A stretch of 64,000 nt of DNA from Streptomyces sp. NBC_01296 (GCF_035984415.1 NZ_CP130720.1:3410001-3474000); one strand, 5' to 3'. Shown: positions 44,150 through 53,066, numbered from the stretch's first letter. The notes: generated by a model from the letters alone, not told the origin. Made by a program: numbers and translations.

Positions 44150-44911
44150 TCAGGAGCCGTAGCGGCGGTGGCGGGCGGCGTAGTCGCGCAGTGCCCGGAG
44201 GAAGTCGACCTTGCGGAAGGCCGGCCAGAACACCTCGCAGAAGTAGTACTCGGAGTGCGCGCTCTGCCACAGCATGAATCCGGACAGCCGCTGCTCGCCG
44301 CTGGTCCGGATGACCAGGTCCGGGTCGGGCTGGCCGCGCGTGTAGAGGTGCTCGGCGATGTGGTCGATGTCGAGGATCTCGGCGAGCTCCTCGAACGAGG
44401 TGCCCTTCTCCGCGTGCTCGAGCAGCAGGGAGCGGACCGCGTCGGCGATCTCCTGGCGGCCGCCGTAGCCGACGGCGACGTTGACGAGTATCCCGTCGAC
44501 GTCGTGGGTGGCCTGCTCGGCCTCCTTCAGCACCGACTGCGTCTGCGCGGGCAGGATGTCGAGGTTGCCGACGTGGTGGACGCGCCAGCGGCCGTCCGCG
44601 GCGAGGCCCCGGACCGTGTTCTCGATGATGTTGAGCAGCGGGCGGAGCTCGACCTCCGGCCGGTCCAGGTTGTCCGTGGACAGCATCCACAGGGTGACGA
44701 CCTCGACGTCGGTCTCGGTGCACCAGCCCAGCATCTCGGAGATCTTGTCGGCCCCCGCCTGGTGGCCCTGCTCCGTCGTGCCTCCGGACGCCTTCGCCCA
44801 GCGCCGGTTCCCGTCCAGGATCACGCCGATGTGCTTGGGCGACGCGTCATGGTCGAGGCGGCCTTCCACCCGGCGTGCGTAGAGCCTGTACACCAGGTCG
44901 CGCAGCTTCAC
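44150..44911 (-). CDS. cis-prenyltransferase (isoprenyl/undecaprenyl diphosphate synthase family)
   Basis: A 253-residue enzyme that condenses IPP with allylic diphosphates in Z configuration. Conserved motifs: HIGVILDGNRRWAK (catalytic Asp), LWMLSTDNLDRPEVEL, VAVGYGGRQEI, and the C-terminal DPDLVIRTSGEQRLSGFMLWQSAHSEYYF, which holds the IPP-binding Arg/Ser pair. The N-terminal [18 protein letters not shown] is found in the short-chain actinobacterial branch; chain length (C15 against C55) cannot be told from the sequence. GTG 44911 follows GGAAG. It supplies lipid carriers or short Z-prenyl products, downstream of ispH at 13975. Confidence 0.92.
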   Translation of the reverse strand: MKLRDLVYRLYARRVEGRLDHDASPKHIGVILDGNRRWAKASGGTTEQGHQAGADKISEMLGWCTETDVEVVTLWMLSTDNLDRPEVELRPLLNIIENTVRGLAADGRWRVHHVGNLDILPAQTQSVLKEAEQATHDVDGILVNVAVGYGGRQEIADAVRSLLLEHAEKGTSFEELAEILDIDHIAEHLYTRGQPDPDLVIRTSGEQRLSGFMLWQSAHSEYYFCEVFWPAFRKVDFLRALRDYAARHRRYGS

Positions 44912-45040
44912 GATCTTCCAGCCCCTCCGTGCAATGCCCCCGTGCGAAATGCGGTCCTTCCCCCGAGGCCGCCACATTACTGCGCGGCGGGATCGGGTAC
45001 CCAACTCGGTCTGTCACAAGTCCGTGATAGGGAGGACAAC

Positions 45041-46078
45041 GTGACTGATAACAATCCCTATCGGGCAGAGCCCTCGCGCTACGACTCCATGGAGTACCGG
45101 CGCACCGGCCACAGCGGCCTCAAGCTTCCCGCCATCTCCCTCGGCCTCTGGCACAACTTCGGTGACGACAAGTCCCTCGAGTCCCAGCGGGCGATCCTGC
45201 GCCGGGCCTTCGACCTGGGCGTCACCCACTTCGACCTGGCGAACAACTACGGCCCGCCCCCCGGCTCGGCCGAGCTCAACTTCGGCAAGATCTTCGCGCA
45301 GGACTTCGCCTCCTACCGCGACCAGCTGATCCTCTCCACCAAGGCCGGCTACTTCATGCACGAGGGCCCCTACGGCGAGTGGGGCAGCCGGAAGTACCTG
45401 ATGAGCTCGCTCGACGCCTCGCTGAAGCGGATGGGCGTGGACTACGTCGACATCTTCTACTCGCACCGCTTCGACCCGGAGACCCCGCTGGAGGAGACCA
45501 TGGGCGCGCTGGCGTCCGCGGTCCGGCAGGGCAAGGCGCTGTACGTGGGCGTGTCCTCGTACACGGCCGAGCAGACGGCCGAGGCTGCGCGGATCCTGCG
45601 CGAGATGGGCATCCGCCCGCTCATCCACCAGCCCTCGTACTCCATGATCAACCGCTGGACGGAGGAGGACGGGCTGCTGGACACCCTGGAGGAGGCCGGC
45701 ATGGGCTGCATCTCCTTCGCGCCGCTCGCGCAGGGGCTGCTGACCGGCAAGTACCTGAAGGGCATCCCGGAGGACTCGCGTGCCGCCGCGGGCAAGTCCC
45801 TGAACCCGGACCTGCTGTCGCAGGACGTGGTCCGCCGCCTCGCCGGCCTGAACGAGATCGCGGCGCGCCGCGGGCAGTCGCTGGCGCAGCTGGCGCTGAC
45901 CTGGGTGCTGCGGGACGAGCGGATGACCTCGGCGCTGATCGGCGCTTCGAGCGTGTCCCAGCTGGAGCAGAACGTGGCCGCGCTGGGCGGTGCGCCGCTG
46001 TCGGAGCAGGAGCTGAAGGAGATCGACTCCTTCGCGGTGTCCACCCCCGGCACCAACATCTGGGCCCAGCGCAGCTGA
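45041..46078 (+). CDS. aldo/keto reductase (AKR14/YghZ-like)
   Basis: A 345-residue TIM-barrel NADPH oxidoreductase close to L-glyceraldehyde-3-phosphate reductase YghZ and the Kv-beta group. The catalytic tetrad is visible: Asp and Tyr in HFDLANNYGPP, Lys in ILSTKAGY, His in IFYSHRFD. The NADP-binding segment is near ALIGASSVSQLEQNVAAL. GTG 45041 has a GGGAGG site. A role in detoxifying reactive aldehydes such as methylglyoxal is a family-level expectation. The gene stands alone, with a terminator behind it. Confidence 0.92.
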   Translation: MTDNNPYRAEPSRYDSMEYRRTGHSGLKLPAISLGLWHNFGDDKSLESQRAILRRAFDLGVTHFDLANNYGPPPGSAELNFGKIFAQDFASYRDQLILSTKAGYFMHEGPYGEWGSRKYLMSSLDASLKRMGVDYVDIFYSHRFDPETPLEETMGALASAVRQGKALYVGVSSYTAEQTAEAARILREMGIRPLIHQPSYSMINRWTEEDGLLDTLEEAGMGCISFAPLAQGLLTGKYLKGIPEDSRAAAGKSLNPDLLSQDVVRRLAGLNEIAARRGQSLAQLALTWVLRDERMTSALIGASSVSQLEQNVAALGGAPLSEQELKEIDSFAVSTPGTNIWAQRS

Positions 46079-46115
46079 CCTGCGGTTTTGCCCGGGCGGT
46101 GGTGGAAATAAAAAA

Positions 46116-46150
46116 CGGGCCGGTCCGTGGGGGGGATACGGACCGGCCCG
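46116..46150. terminator. bidirectional hairpin terminator
   Basis: CGGGCCGGTCCGT (46116-46128) pairs exactly with its complement (46138-46150). An AAATAAAAAA run precedes it, which reads as a U-tract for the minus-strand peptidase gene. Confidence 0.88.
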
Positions 46151-46209
46151 AGGGGGGGGTTCCACCATAACCCTTCGTAAAGCCTGATGCGTGCATCGAC
46201 GCAAGATGA

Positions 46210-46959
46210 TTACGCTCCGAAACCACCCAGCAGCACTCCGGTGAGGGCTCCGGCCGTCATGAAGGGGCCGAAAGGGAAGGCCGTCCGGCGGCCTCCGGGG
46301 CCCCGCAGCACAAGGGTGAGGCCGTACAGGGCGCCGTAGAGGAACCCGAGGAAGGCTCCGACGGCCCATACCCCCCAGCCGTACCACCCAAGGATGACCC
46401 CGAGCGCGAGCGCCAGCTTGACGTCGCCGAAGCCCATGCCGGCGGGGTTGATCAGGAACAGCAGGAGGTACGCCCCTCCGAGCGCGCCCCCACCGAGCAG
46501 GGCGCCCGTCCAGGACCCCCCGGCGCCGGGTACGAGGGCTGCCGCCCCGAGCCCGGCGGCGACCGCTCCCGCGAGGGGCAGGGTGAGCACATCGGGCAGC
46601 CGCTGCACGGCCAGGTCCACGATCCCGAGCAGGAGCAGCACCGGCGCCACCGCAACCAGCACGACCCCTTCGGGCCGCTCTCCGACAGCTCCGCCCACCA
46701 CCCCGCACAGCGCGCCGGCGACGGCGCCGCCCCACGCAACGGAAACCCCGTACCGGTGCGACGGCTCCCGCGACGAAGCGCGCGCAGCGGGGTGGCAGCG
46801 GGGCAGGCCCAGCCAGCCTCGGATCGGGTGGCCCTCGGGGCAGCGGTCCTGCCAAGGCTCATCCGGCTCGACCGCCAGGCGATACGCGGCCCGCGGCAGC
46901 AGCAGCCCCGCAGCCACCCCGTACACGACCGCGGCGACGGTGATCACTGACAGGCCCAT
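46210..46959 (-). CDS. prepilin peptidase, A24 family
   Basis: A 249-residue membrane aspartic peptidase with about seven helices. The two catalytic aspartates are in GIVDLAVQRLPDVLTLP and in the GxGDxK-type motif MGFGDVKLALALG. An N-terminal loop carries two cysteines (DRCPEGHP and LPRCHP), a reduced version of the four-Cys zinc site of the methyltransferase domain, so it is probably peptidase only. Family role: cleaving type IV/Flp prepilins at the Gly before the hydrophobic helix. Flp and TadG-like genes at 62.0-62.8 kb are candidate substrates. TACCGT ends seven bases before ATG 46959, suggesting a leaderless mRNA. Confidence 0.92.
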   Translation of the reverse strand: MGLSVITVAAVVYGVAAGLLLPRAAYRLAVEPDEPWQDRCPEGHPIRGWLGLPRCHPAARASSREPSHRYGVSVAWGGAVAGALCGVVGGAVGERPEGVVLVAVAPVLLLLGIVDLAVQRLPDVLTLPLAGAVAAGLGAAALVPGAGGSWTGALLGGGALGGAYLLLFLINPAGMGFGDVKLALALGVILGWYGWGVWAVGAFLGFLYGALYGLTLVLRGPGGRRTAFPFGPFMTAGALTGVLLGGFGA

Positions 46960-47031
46960 CCCGCCGACGGTAGGCGCAGACACCGGCACCCGCATGGGCC
47001 CGGGGGCCCAACCGCCCCTACCCTGGCCGCC

Positions 47032-47433
47032 ATGACCACCAGCAACGGCCTGCTCCGCCTCGGGCCGGACCGGGAACCGGTGCCCCTGGAGATCGCGGCC
47101 TCCTACCGGGCCCGCACCCGCGGCCTGCTCGGCCGCGACGGCATACCCGGCGCCGCCCTGCTCCTCACCCCGGCCGGGAGCGTGCACACGTTCCGGATGC
47201 GGTTCGCGATCGACGTGGCGTACCTCGACCGCCGCCTGCGCGTCATCGCCCTGACGACCATGCCCCCCGGCCGGCTCGGGCTCCCCCGGCTCCGCTCCCG
47301 GCACGTCCTGGAGGCCGAGGCCGGGGCCATGACGGCCTGGGGCCTGCGCGTCGGCTCGCAGCTGCACGTCGAGGGACCGGACGGACCGGACCCGTCTCAA
47401 CTACCGCTAGGCCCGGCGCGGCCCCGGCGGTAG
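47032..47433 (+). CDS. DUF192 family protein
   Basis: A 133-residue protein with the DUF192 core: ASYRARTRGLLGRDGIPGAALLL, then SVHTFRMRFAIDVAYLDRRLRVI, and the C-terminal HVLEAEAGAMTAWGLRVGSQL. The family is small, often exported or membrane-anchored, and has no known biochemical function. This copy lacks a signal peptide. It is divergent from the prepilin peptidase with 72 bases between starts, and both have TANNNT boxes at leaderless spacing, so the pair shares a compact promoter region. This neighbourhood with pilus genes recurs in actinobacteria as I recall. Confidence 0.88.
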   Translation: MTTSNGLLRLGPDREPVPLEIAASYRARTRGLLGRDGIPGAALLLTPAGSVHTFRMRFAIDVAYLDRRLRVIALTTMPPGRLGLPRLRSRHVLEAEAGAMTAWGLRVGSQLHVEGPDGPDPSQLPLGPARPRR

Positions 47434-47469
47434 GTTGGGGCGGTTGAGCTGGGGTCTCAGGGGAGCGGC

Positions 47470-48087
47470 ATGACGGAGAACGCGCGGATCAAGGCGCTGG
47501 AGCAGATCATGCCGGCGACGCACGGCGCCGACGAGGACATCGACTGGCCGGCCGCCGAGGCCGCCTGGCACACCCGGTTCCCGGCCGATTTCGTCGCCTT
47601 CATGGGCCGCTTCGGCGCCGGCTCCATCAACGGCGAGGCCAGCATCCTGCTGCCCCTCCCCAAGCCCGGGCTGCAGTGGGATCCGGCCGAGATGGCCGAG
47701 GAGACCGAAAACGCCCGCCAGCTCTGGGAGGCGGAGGGCGGCCGGGCCGCCTTCGGCGTGGACCCCGAGTCGATCATCGCGTGGGGCGTCACCGGCGGCT
47801 CCGACATCCTCTGCTGGGTCACCACCGACCCCGATCCGAACCGCTGGCCCGTCCTGGTGGTCGGCCGGCACACCGCCGACGCGTTCGCGGTCCATCCGTA
47901 CGGCATGGCCGAGTTCCTGTACCGGCTCTGCTCCGACGAGTTCGACGTGAGCCCGGTCAGCATCACCTTCTGGGACGGCGGGCACCTCAGCTTCGTGCAC
48001 TGGCGCAAGGCCCAGCGCCGCTGGCAGGAGGGCCGCAACCCGGAGACGGGCGAGCCCGACCCCTACGCGGGCGAGTTCACCGACTGA
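47470..48087 (+). CDS. SMI1/KNR4 family protein
   Basis: A 205-residue protein of the SMI1/KNR4 (SUKH) superfamily. The first part AEAAWHTRFPADFVAFMGRFGAGSI is the family signature, with the hydrophobic pocket helices around residues 28-50. GVDPESIIAWGVTGGSDILCW and AFAVHPYGMAEFLYRLC follow. SUKH proteins are frequently immunity proteins against polymorphic toxins, but in Streptomyces many are solitary, as here, with no toxin gene adjacent. The start ATG 47470 has GGGGAGCGGC upstream. Confidence 0.87.
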   Translation: MTENARIKALEQIMPATHGADEDIDWPAAEAAWHTRFPADFVAFMGRFGAGSINGEASILLPLPKPGLQWDPAEMAEETENARQLWEAEGGRAAFGVDPESIIAWGVTGGSDILCWVTTDPDPNRWPVLVVGRHTADAFAVHPYGMAEFLYRLCSDEFDVSPVSITFWDGGHLSFVHWRKAQRRWQEGRNPETGEPDPYAGEFTD

Positions 48088-48383
48088 GCCCCGGGCGCAC
48101 CGGCCCCCTGACCTGATCCGGACCTCCGACCCGTTCCGCAGCCCCAATGGGCCGGAATCGGGCCTTTCGGCATGTCTACGCGCGTCCGATTTGTTGATCA
48201 CATATCGGAAAACACCACCCGGAAAAGCCGTACTTGGAGCATTGACCACAAGTTCCGACCCAATGGAATCAACCGCCCTTCCGCAGGAGAGAATTCCGGC
48301 CAACGGGCCACGGACGGACACCCCAGCCCGGAGCAACTCATAAGTAGTAACGGGACTCAAAAGAAATTCAGGGGAATACACCC
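48088..48383. promoter_or_regulatory. upstream region of sugar-binding lipoprotein gene
   Basis: A nearly 300-base stretch, noticeably less GC-rich than its surroundings. It has TTGACC at 48242-48247 and TGGAAT at 48264-48269 as a weak promoter candidate, and the ribosome-binding sequence AGGGGAAT before GTG 48384. No gene seen. Confidence 0.4.
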
Positions 48384-49667
48384 GTGCGACGAAGAATCTT
48401 CGGCACGGGCGCGACCGCGGTCGTGCTCGGTCTGCTGCTCCCGCTGGCCGGATGCGGCGGTTCAGACAACGGCGCAGGTGACAGCGGAACGCTGCGCCTG
48501 GTCGCCGCGGAATACGGCGACAACCAGGCCACCAGTTCCAAGGCCTTCTGGGACAAGGTCACAGTCGATTTCACCAACGCCAACCCCGACATCAAGGTCG
48601 AGGTCCAGCTCCTGCCGTGGGCGGACATCGACCGCGAGGTCACCCGTATGGTCAAGTCCGGCAATGCGCCGGACATGGCCCTCATGGGCTCGTACTCGGA
48701 CTTCGCGGCGCAGAACAAGCTCTATTCCGCGGACGAACTCCTCTCGGTCACCGCCGAGGCGAACTTCCTGCAGCCGCTCGCCGAGGCCGGCTCGGTCGGC
48801 AACACCCTCTACGGCCTGCCCTGGGTGGCGAGCAGCCGGCTCCTCTTCTACAACCAGGGCCTCTTCAAGCAGGCCGGCGTCAGCGAGCCCAAGAACTGGT
48901 CCGACCTGAAGTCCGCCGCCAAGGCGCTCAAGGACAAGGGCGTGAAGTACCCGTACGCCCTGCCCCTGGGCCCGGAGGAGGCGCATGCCGAGGCGATGAT
49001 CTGGGAGCTGAGCAACGGCGGCGGCTACGCCGACAGCGCCGGCAACTACAACCTGGCCTCCGACCAGAACATCGAGACCTTCCGCTGGCTGAAGGACAAC
49101 CTGGTCGGTCCCGGCCTGACCGGGCCCGTCCCGCCGTCGCAGCTCAACCGCGCCGACGCCTTCGCCGCCTTCGTGCGCGGCGAGGTCGGCATGCTGAACG
49201 GCTACCCGCAGCTCCTCCACGAGGCGCGTGCCAAGGGCATCGACGTCCGCACCGCGACCATGCCGGTCTCGGACACGCTCGGCTCCGGGGAGACCCCGCC
49301 GGCCGTGGGTGTCGCCGACTGGATGATGGCCTTCAAGCAGAACGGAAAGCGCGCGGAGATCGGCAAGTTCCTGGACTTCATCTACCAGGACAAGAACCTG
49401 TCGGACTTCGCGGGCCGCTACCACCTGCTGCCCTCGACCGTCTCGGCCTCCCGCAACCCCTCCGGCGCCGGCCTCGACAGCAACGACCAGTTCTTCCTGA
49501 CGGCCCTGCGCGGCGCCCAGCTGTACCCGGTGAACGACCCGTCCTGGGTGACGGTCAGCGACACCATCAAGCGCAACATCGGCCGCGCCGTGGAACCGAA
49601 CGGCGACGCGAAGTCCGTCCTCGAGGAGATCGCCGCCAAGGCGAACGAGGCCGCAAAGAAGCACTGA
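48384..49667 (+). CDS. ABC-transporter sugar-binding lipoprotein (family 1 solute-binding)
   Basis: A 427-residue exported lipoprotein: signal peptide with lipobox LLPLAGC, then a bilobed solute-binding fold. VDFTNANPDIKVEVQLLPWADIDREV and APDMALMGSYSDFA lie in lobe 1. The hinge and lobe 2 have SSRLLFYNQGLFKQAGV, WSDLKSAAKAL and RAEIGKFLDFIYQD. This is the MalE/UgpB-like class that binds oligosaccharides or glycerophosphodiesters. No permease or ATPase gene follows; the next genes converge, so it is an orphan binding protein that must use a transporter encoded elsewhere or act as a sensor. Confidence 0.92.
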   Translation: MRRRIFGTGATAVVLGLLLPLAGCGGSDNGAGDSGTLRLVAAEYGDNQATSSKAFWDKVTVDFTNANPDIKVEVQLLPWADIDREVTRMVKSGNAPDMALMGSYSDFAAQNKLYSADELLSVTAEANFLQPLAEAGSVGNTLYGLPWVASSRLLFYNQGLFKQAGVSEPKNWSDLKSAAKALKDKGVKYPYALPLGPEEAHAEAMIWELSNGGGYADSAGNYNLASDQNIETFRWLKDNLVGPGLTGPVPPSQLNRADAFAAFVRGEVGMLNGYPQLLHEARAKGIDVRTATMPVSDTLGSGETPPAVGVADWMMAFKQNGKRAEIGKFLDFIYQDKNLSDFAGRYHLLPSTVSASRNPSGAGLDSNDQFFLTALRGAQLYPVNDPSWVTVSDTIKRNIGRAVEPNGDAKSVLEEIAAKANEAAKKH

Positions 49668-49705
49668 ATGCACTGAACTTCCCGCCCGACACGGGGCTTT
49701 CGCCC

Positions 49706-49731
49706 CTGCCGCATCCCACCCCGTGCGGCAG
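49706..49731. terminator. short hairpin between convergent genes
   Basis: CTGCCGCA (49706-49713) and TGCGGCAG (49724-49731), exact complements with a ten-base loop. Confidence 0.5.
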
Positions 49732-49845
49732 AATGGCTGCCACGGCTCTTGATCCAAGGCCGCGGACCAGTCGCCCGCCGCGTACCCACAAGGTGCACGG
49801 GGCGGCCGGCCCTCTCCCTCCCTCTCCGCTCCCTCCGCCTCCGGG

Positions 49846-50466
49846 TCAGACCCTGCCGTTCTCCGATGAGAACGCCGTCCGGTACTGCTCACAGCTGGAG
49901 TCCCAGCTCAACGCCCCCGTGAGCGTGCCGTAGCCCGAGCGTGTGAGCGACCACTCCACCGTGTACTCACCGGTGTCACAGGCGATCCGCTTGCCGCCCG
50001 GAACCTTCGCGCGCCCCGTCGCCGGCCGGTCCGCCAGCTCCTGGCGCACCTCGACCGCCTTGGCGTGGTCCGCGGAGCGCAGGACGGCGTGCAGGACGAT
50101 CGGGTGCCTGCCGTCCTTGGTCGTCACGGCCTTCTTCACCAGCTTCGAGTCCGACACCGCCCAGCCGAAGTCGAACGAGGGCTGCCAGGCCAGGGTCTTG
50201 GGGTCGGCGACCCGCCGCTCGTAGTCGGGAGCGCCCGAGGGGCCGGGGCGGGTCACCGTCTTGTACCGGATCCCGGGGTAGAAGCGGAGCTGCCCCTCCA
50301 GCTTGTGCATCTCGTCCTTGGTCCACTGCGACTTCATCGTCTTCTCGCCGCCGGCCGGGTCCTGCAGGTACGTACCGTCCGCGGCGGTGGCGGGCTGGCC
50401 CAAGGCGGGAGCGAGGGCCGCTGCGGCGGTGGCGAGGGCGAGAGCGGCGATGCGGGTGCGCTTCAT
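49846..50466 (-). CDS. secreted protein of unknown function
   Basis: A 206-residue exported protein. Signal peptide MKRTRIAALALATAAAALAPALG with cleavage near ATAADG, then a domain of about 170 residues with two cysteines near the C-terminal half (KRIACDTGEYTVEW and WDSSCEQYRTAF), probably disulfide-linked. No enzyme motif is visible; RTAFSSENGRV ends the protein. It resembles other Streptomyces exported hypothetical proteins, and I do not recognise a named family. It converges on the solute-binding protein gene. Confidence 0.75.
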   Translation of the reverse strand: MKRTRIAALALATAAAALAPALGQPATAADGTYLQDPAGGEKTMKSQWTKDEMHKLEGQLRFYPGIRYKTVTRPGPSGAPDYERRVADPKTLAWQPSFDFGWAVSDSKLVKKAVTTKDGRHPIVLHAVLRSADHAKAVEVRQELADRPATGRAKVPGGKRIACDTGEYTVEWSLTRSGYGTLTGALSWDSSCEQYRTAFSSENGRV

Positions 50467-50608
50467 GCCCGGCCCAACGGGGCCCCTCGGCGGGCTGCAA
50501 CGAGGCCGCGCGGGCTTTCACCCGTACGGGATCCGCGCACCGGAATATCGCATGATCATCTTCCGTTCTACCGGGTGAAGCGACGACACCGAGCGACAGG
50601 GAGTCCCG

Positions 50609-51775
50609 ATGGGCGCGAGTGCGGGTGTGGGTACGAACGTGTACGGCGCGGTGGCAGCGGGCTGGGAGCCCGTACGGGAGGAGTTCGAGGCCTTCGTCGC
50701 GGCCGAGGCGCACTCCCCCGAGGCGCAGTTGGCGGTGTACCGGGACGGCCGCCGCGTGGTCGACCTGTGGGCCGGCGAGGACACCGGCGCCGACACCCTG
50801 ACCGGGGTCTATTCGATCACCAAGGGCGGCGCGCACCTGGTGGTGGCGCTGCTCGTACAGGACGGCGTACTGGAGCTGGAGCGCCGCGTCTCGGAGTACT
50901 GGCCGCAGTTCATGGGCGGCGGCAAGGAGCGCCTGACGGTGCGGCAGCTGGTCTCGCACCAGGCCGGACTGGTCAACACCGCCGAGGGCTTCGACTACGC
51001 GGAGATCGCGGACGACGCGCTGATCGCGGCGCGACTGGCCGCGCAGGAGCCGTACTGGGAGCCCGGGACGGCGTACGGGTACCACGCCTTCGTGATCGGC
51101 GCGCTGATCGGCGAGGTGGTGCGGCGGGCCACCGGAAAGTCCCTCCAGGAGGTGTTCGAGGAGCGGATCCGCGCACCGTACGGGCTGGACCTGTACATGG
51201 GCCTGCCACAGGAGCTGGAGGGCCGCTGGAAGCCGGTGCTGGAGATGCTTCCCACGCCCGAGCAGCTGGCGGCGACGGCCGGGGCCGCGCTGCCGGAGCT
51301 CCTGCCGGTCGCGTTCAACGCGCACCGGGAGCCCGCGATGGACCTGCTGGCGTACGGGAACCACCCCAAGGTGAGGGAACTGGGCCCGGCGTCGGCCGGC
51401 GGCACAGGAACGGCGCGCGGCGTCGCGGGGATGTACGCGGCCGCGATCAGCGAGGTGGACGGCCGGCCTCCGCTGCTGAAGCCGGAGACGGCGGCCGAGT
51501 TCGCGGCGCCCCACACCCCGGGCGAGGACCGGGTGACCGCCGAGGTGGACCACTTCGGGCTGGGCTTCGAGCGGCAGCACGCCGTGGGCCCGCAGGCGTT
51601 CGGGCACTGCGGCGCGTCGGGCGGGCTGGGCTGGGCGGACCCGGCGACGGGGCTCGCGTACGGGTATACGCGCCGCCGGTTCGCCTTCCCGGGCGGGGCC
51701 GCGCCGGAGAACGAGCGCCTGACGGCGGCGGTGCTGCGGGCGGCCTCGGCCCAGGGGGCGACGGCTCAGGCCTGA
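50609..51775 (+). CDS. class C beta-lactamase-type serine hydrolase/esterase
   Basis: A 388-residue protein of the beta-lactamase/EstB-like family. The SxxK nucleophile motif is SITK in GVYSITKGGAH (near residue 72), the YxN equivalent is Tyr in AYGYHAFV, and the third motif is HCGASGG near residue 334. No signal peptide, so it is probably an intracellular esterase rather than an antibiotic-resistance enzyme; the family hydrolyses diverse esters. GACAGGGAG precedes the ATG. Its last ten bases overlap the convergent SnoaL-like gene. Confidence 0.9.
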   Translation: MGASAGVGTNVYGAVAAGWEPVREEFEAFVAAEAHSPEAQLAVYRDGRRVVDLWAGEDTGADTLTGVYSITKGGAHLVVALLVQDGVLELERRVSEYWPQFMGGGKERLTVRQLVSHQAGLVNTAEGFDYAEIADDALIAARLAAQEPYWEPGTAYGYHAFVIGALIGEVVRRATGKSLQEVFEERIRAPYGLDLYMGLPQELEGRWKPVLEMLPTPEQLAATAGAALPELLPVAFNAHREPAMDLLAYGNHPKVRELGPASAGGTGTARGVAGMYAAAISEVDGRPPLLKPETAAEFAAPHTPGEDRVTAEVDHFGLGFERQHAVGPQAFGHCGASGGLGWADPATGLAYGYTRRRFAFPGGAAPENERLTAAVLRAASAQGATAQA

Positions 51776-52089
51776 CCGGTCTCGAAGCGGCTGATGCGGC
51801 CGTCGCCGGTGACGGTGAACTGCCAGGCGGTGCGCATCTCGCCCCACGTGTCGTTGCGATAGTCGACGACGAGGGCGCGGCCGCCGTCGGACTCCTTTTC
51901 CACGTCCATGTGCCCGTTGGAGGACCAGATCTCCTTCTCGGCCCACTGGGTGATGTCGCGGTCGGAGCCGTCGTCGGACATGGTCGCGCCCTCGGTGAGG
52001 ACGGCGCGGAAGGCGTTCCGGTCTCCCGCGTTGACGGCGCTGACGAAGGCGCGGACGGCGGGGTCGGTCAGCTGGTTCGACGGGATCAC
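51766..52089 (-). CDS. SnoaL/NTF2-like fold protein
   Basis: A 107-residue protein of the nuclear-transport-factor-2-like superfamily: helix LTDPAVRAFVSAVNAGDRNAF, then VLTEGATMSDDG, the WSSNGHMDVEKE region and a curved sheet ending FTVTGDGRISRFETGQ. Members are small cyclases, isomerases or binding proteins; no function can be assigned here. It is convergent with, and overlaps, the serine hydrolase gene. Confidence 0.85.
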   Translation of the reverse strand: MIPSNQLTDPAVRAFVSAVNAGDRNAFRAVLTEGATMSDDGSDRDITQWAEKEIWSSNGHMDVEKESDGGRALVVDYRNDTWGEMRTAWQFTVTGDGRISRFETGQA

Positions 52090-52190
52090 GGGGGCCTCCT
52101 GGGCGGTCGTACGGGCTGTGTGCGCGACCAGGGAACACCGCGGGCGGCGCCGGGGCGGCGACCTTCACCCGTTCGCCGCCGGACGGCGTG

Positions 52191-53066
52191 TCAGGAGGCG
52201 TCAGGGGCGGTGCGGACGGGGAAGCCGGTGGGACGGCCCTGGTTCTTCAGCCAGGCCAGCACCTGGTCGAGGGCCGCGACGGTCTGGGTGCGGTTGCCGC
52301 CGCCGTCGTGGAAGAGGACGGTCGGGCCGTTGCCTATCTCCGTCTTGACCGTGTTGACGATGGCGGCGACGCCGGGCTTGCCGAAGTCCTTGGTGTCGAC
52401 ATTCCATCCGAGCGGGCGCATGCCGTGCGCGGCGGCGATGCGGCGGCTGTCGGGGGTGAACGCGCCGCCCGGGGCGCGGTAGTACTCCACCGTGGCGCCG
52501 CCGCCCGCGGCGTCCTCGATCATCTTCTTCGCGTCCAGGATCTGCTTCTCCTGGTAGTCCACGGGCTTCTTGTCCATGGCCGTGTCGTGGTTCATGGTGT
52601 GGTCGCAGAGCCGGTGGCCGCCCGCGACGACCCGCTTGACCAGGTCGGGGTGGGCCTTGGCCTGCGGTCCGATCATGCAGAAGGTCGCCTTCACGTCGTA
52701 CTTCTCGAGCACCTCGAGGACCTTGGGGGTCCACTGGGGGTCGGGGCCGTCGTCGATGGTGATGTTGACGGCGTTGCCGCCGCTCTCGGAGGCGTGCGCT
52801 ATGCCGTCGGGTATCTGCGACCGGGGCGCGCCGCCGCCGGCGCCTTGGGCCCCGCCACCCTTCCCGCCACCGCCCTTCGCCCCGTCGTCCGAACCGCCGC
52901 CCGTGCCACCGGTGTCGGTCTGGCGGGCCGCGTCCTCGTGCCGGCCGGGGCCCGGTTCCACGAGGGCGGTCACCCCCCACGCCGTCCCGGCCACTGCGGC
53001 GGCCGCGGCCACGACGACTGCCCCGGCCCGGATGCCCTGCCTGTTCGCGCGCGCCATGAAGCCCAT
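52191..53066 (-). CDS. secreted or membrane-anchored polysaccharide deacetylase
   Basis: A 291-residue carbohydrate esterase family 4 protein. It has an N-terminal membrane anchor (GIRAGAVVVAAAAAVAGTAW) and a 50-residue Gly/Asp linker. The NodB domain has motif 1 ITIDDGPDPQWT (catalytic base Asp and metal Asp), motif 2 CDHTMNHD (two metal His) and motif 3 YYRAPGGAF. Motif 4 is GWNVDTKDF and motif 5 LFHDGGGN. It removes N- or O-acetyl groups from cell-wall or extracellular glycans. ATG 53066 has GGGAGGGG upstream; ATG 53057 is an alternative. Confidence 0.93.
   Translation of the reverse strand: MGFMARANRQGIRAGAVVVAAAAAVAGTAWGVTALVEPGPGRHEDAARQTDTGGTGGGSDDGAKGGGGKGGGAQGAGGGAPRSQIPDGIAHASESGGNAVNITIDDGPDPQWTPKVLEVLEKYDVKATFCMIGPQAKAHPDLVKRVVAGGHRLCDHTMNHDTAMDKKPVDYQEKQILDAKKMIEDAAGGGATVEYYRAPGGAFTPDSRRIAAAHGMRPLGWNVDTKDFGKPGVAAIVNTVKTEIGNGPTVLFHDGGGNRTQTVAALDQVLAWLKNQGRPTGFPVRTAPDAS

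Noticed and set aside
47470-48087. Immunity protein of a polymorphic toxin system
   Set aside because: The SUKH fold allows it, but no toxin or secretion gene is adjacent.
50609-51775. Beta-lactam resistance enzyme
   Set aside because: It has the SxxK fold but no signal peptide and lacks the normal YxN and KTG motifs; an esterase is more likely.
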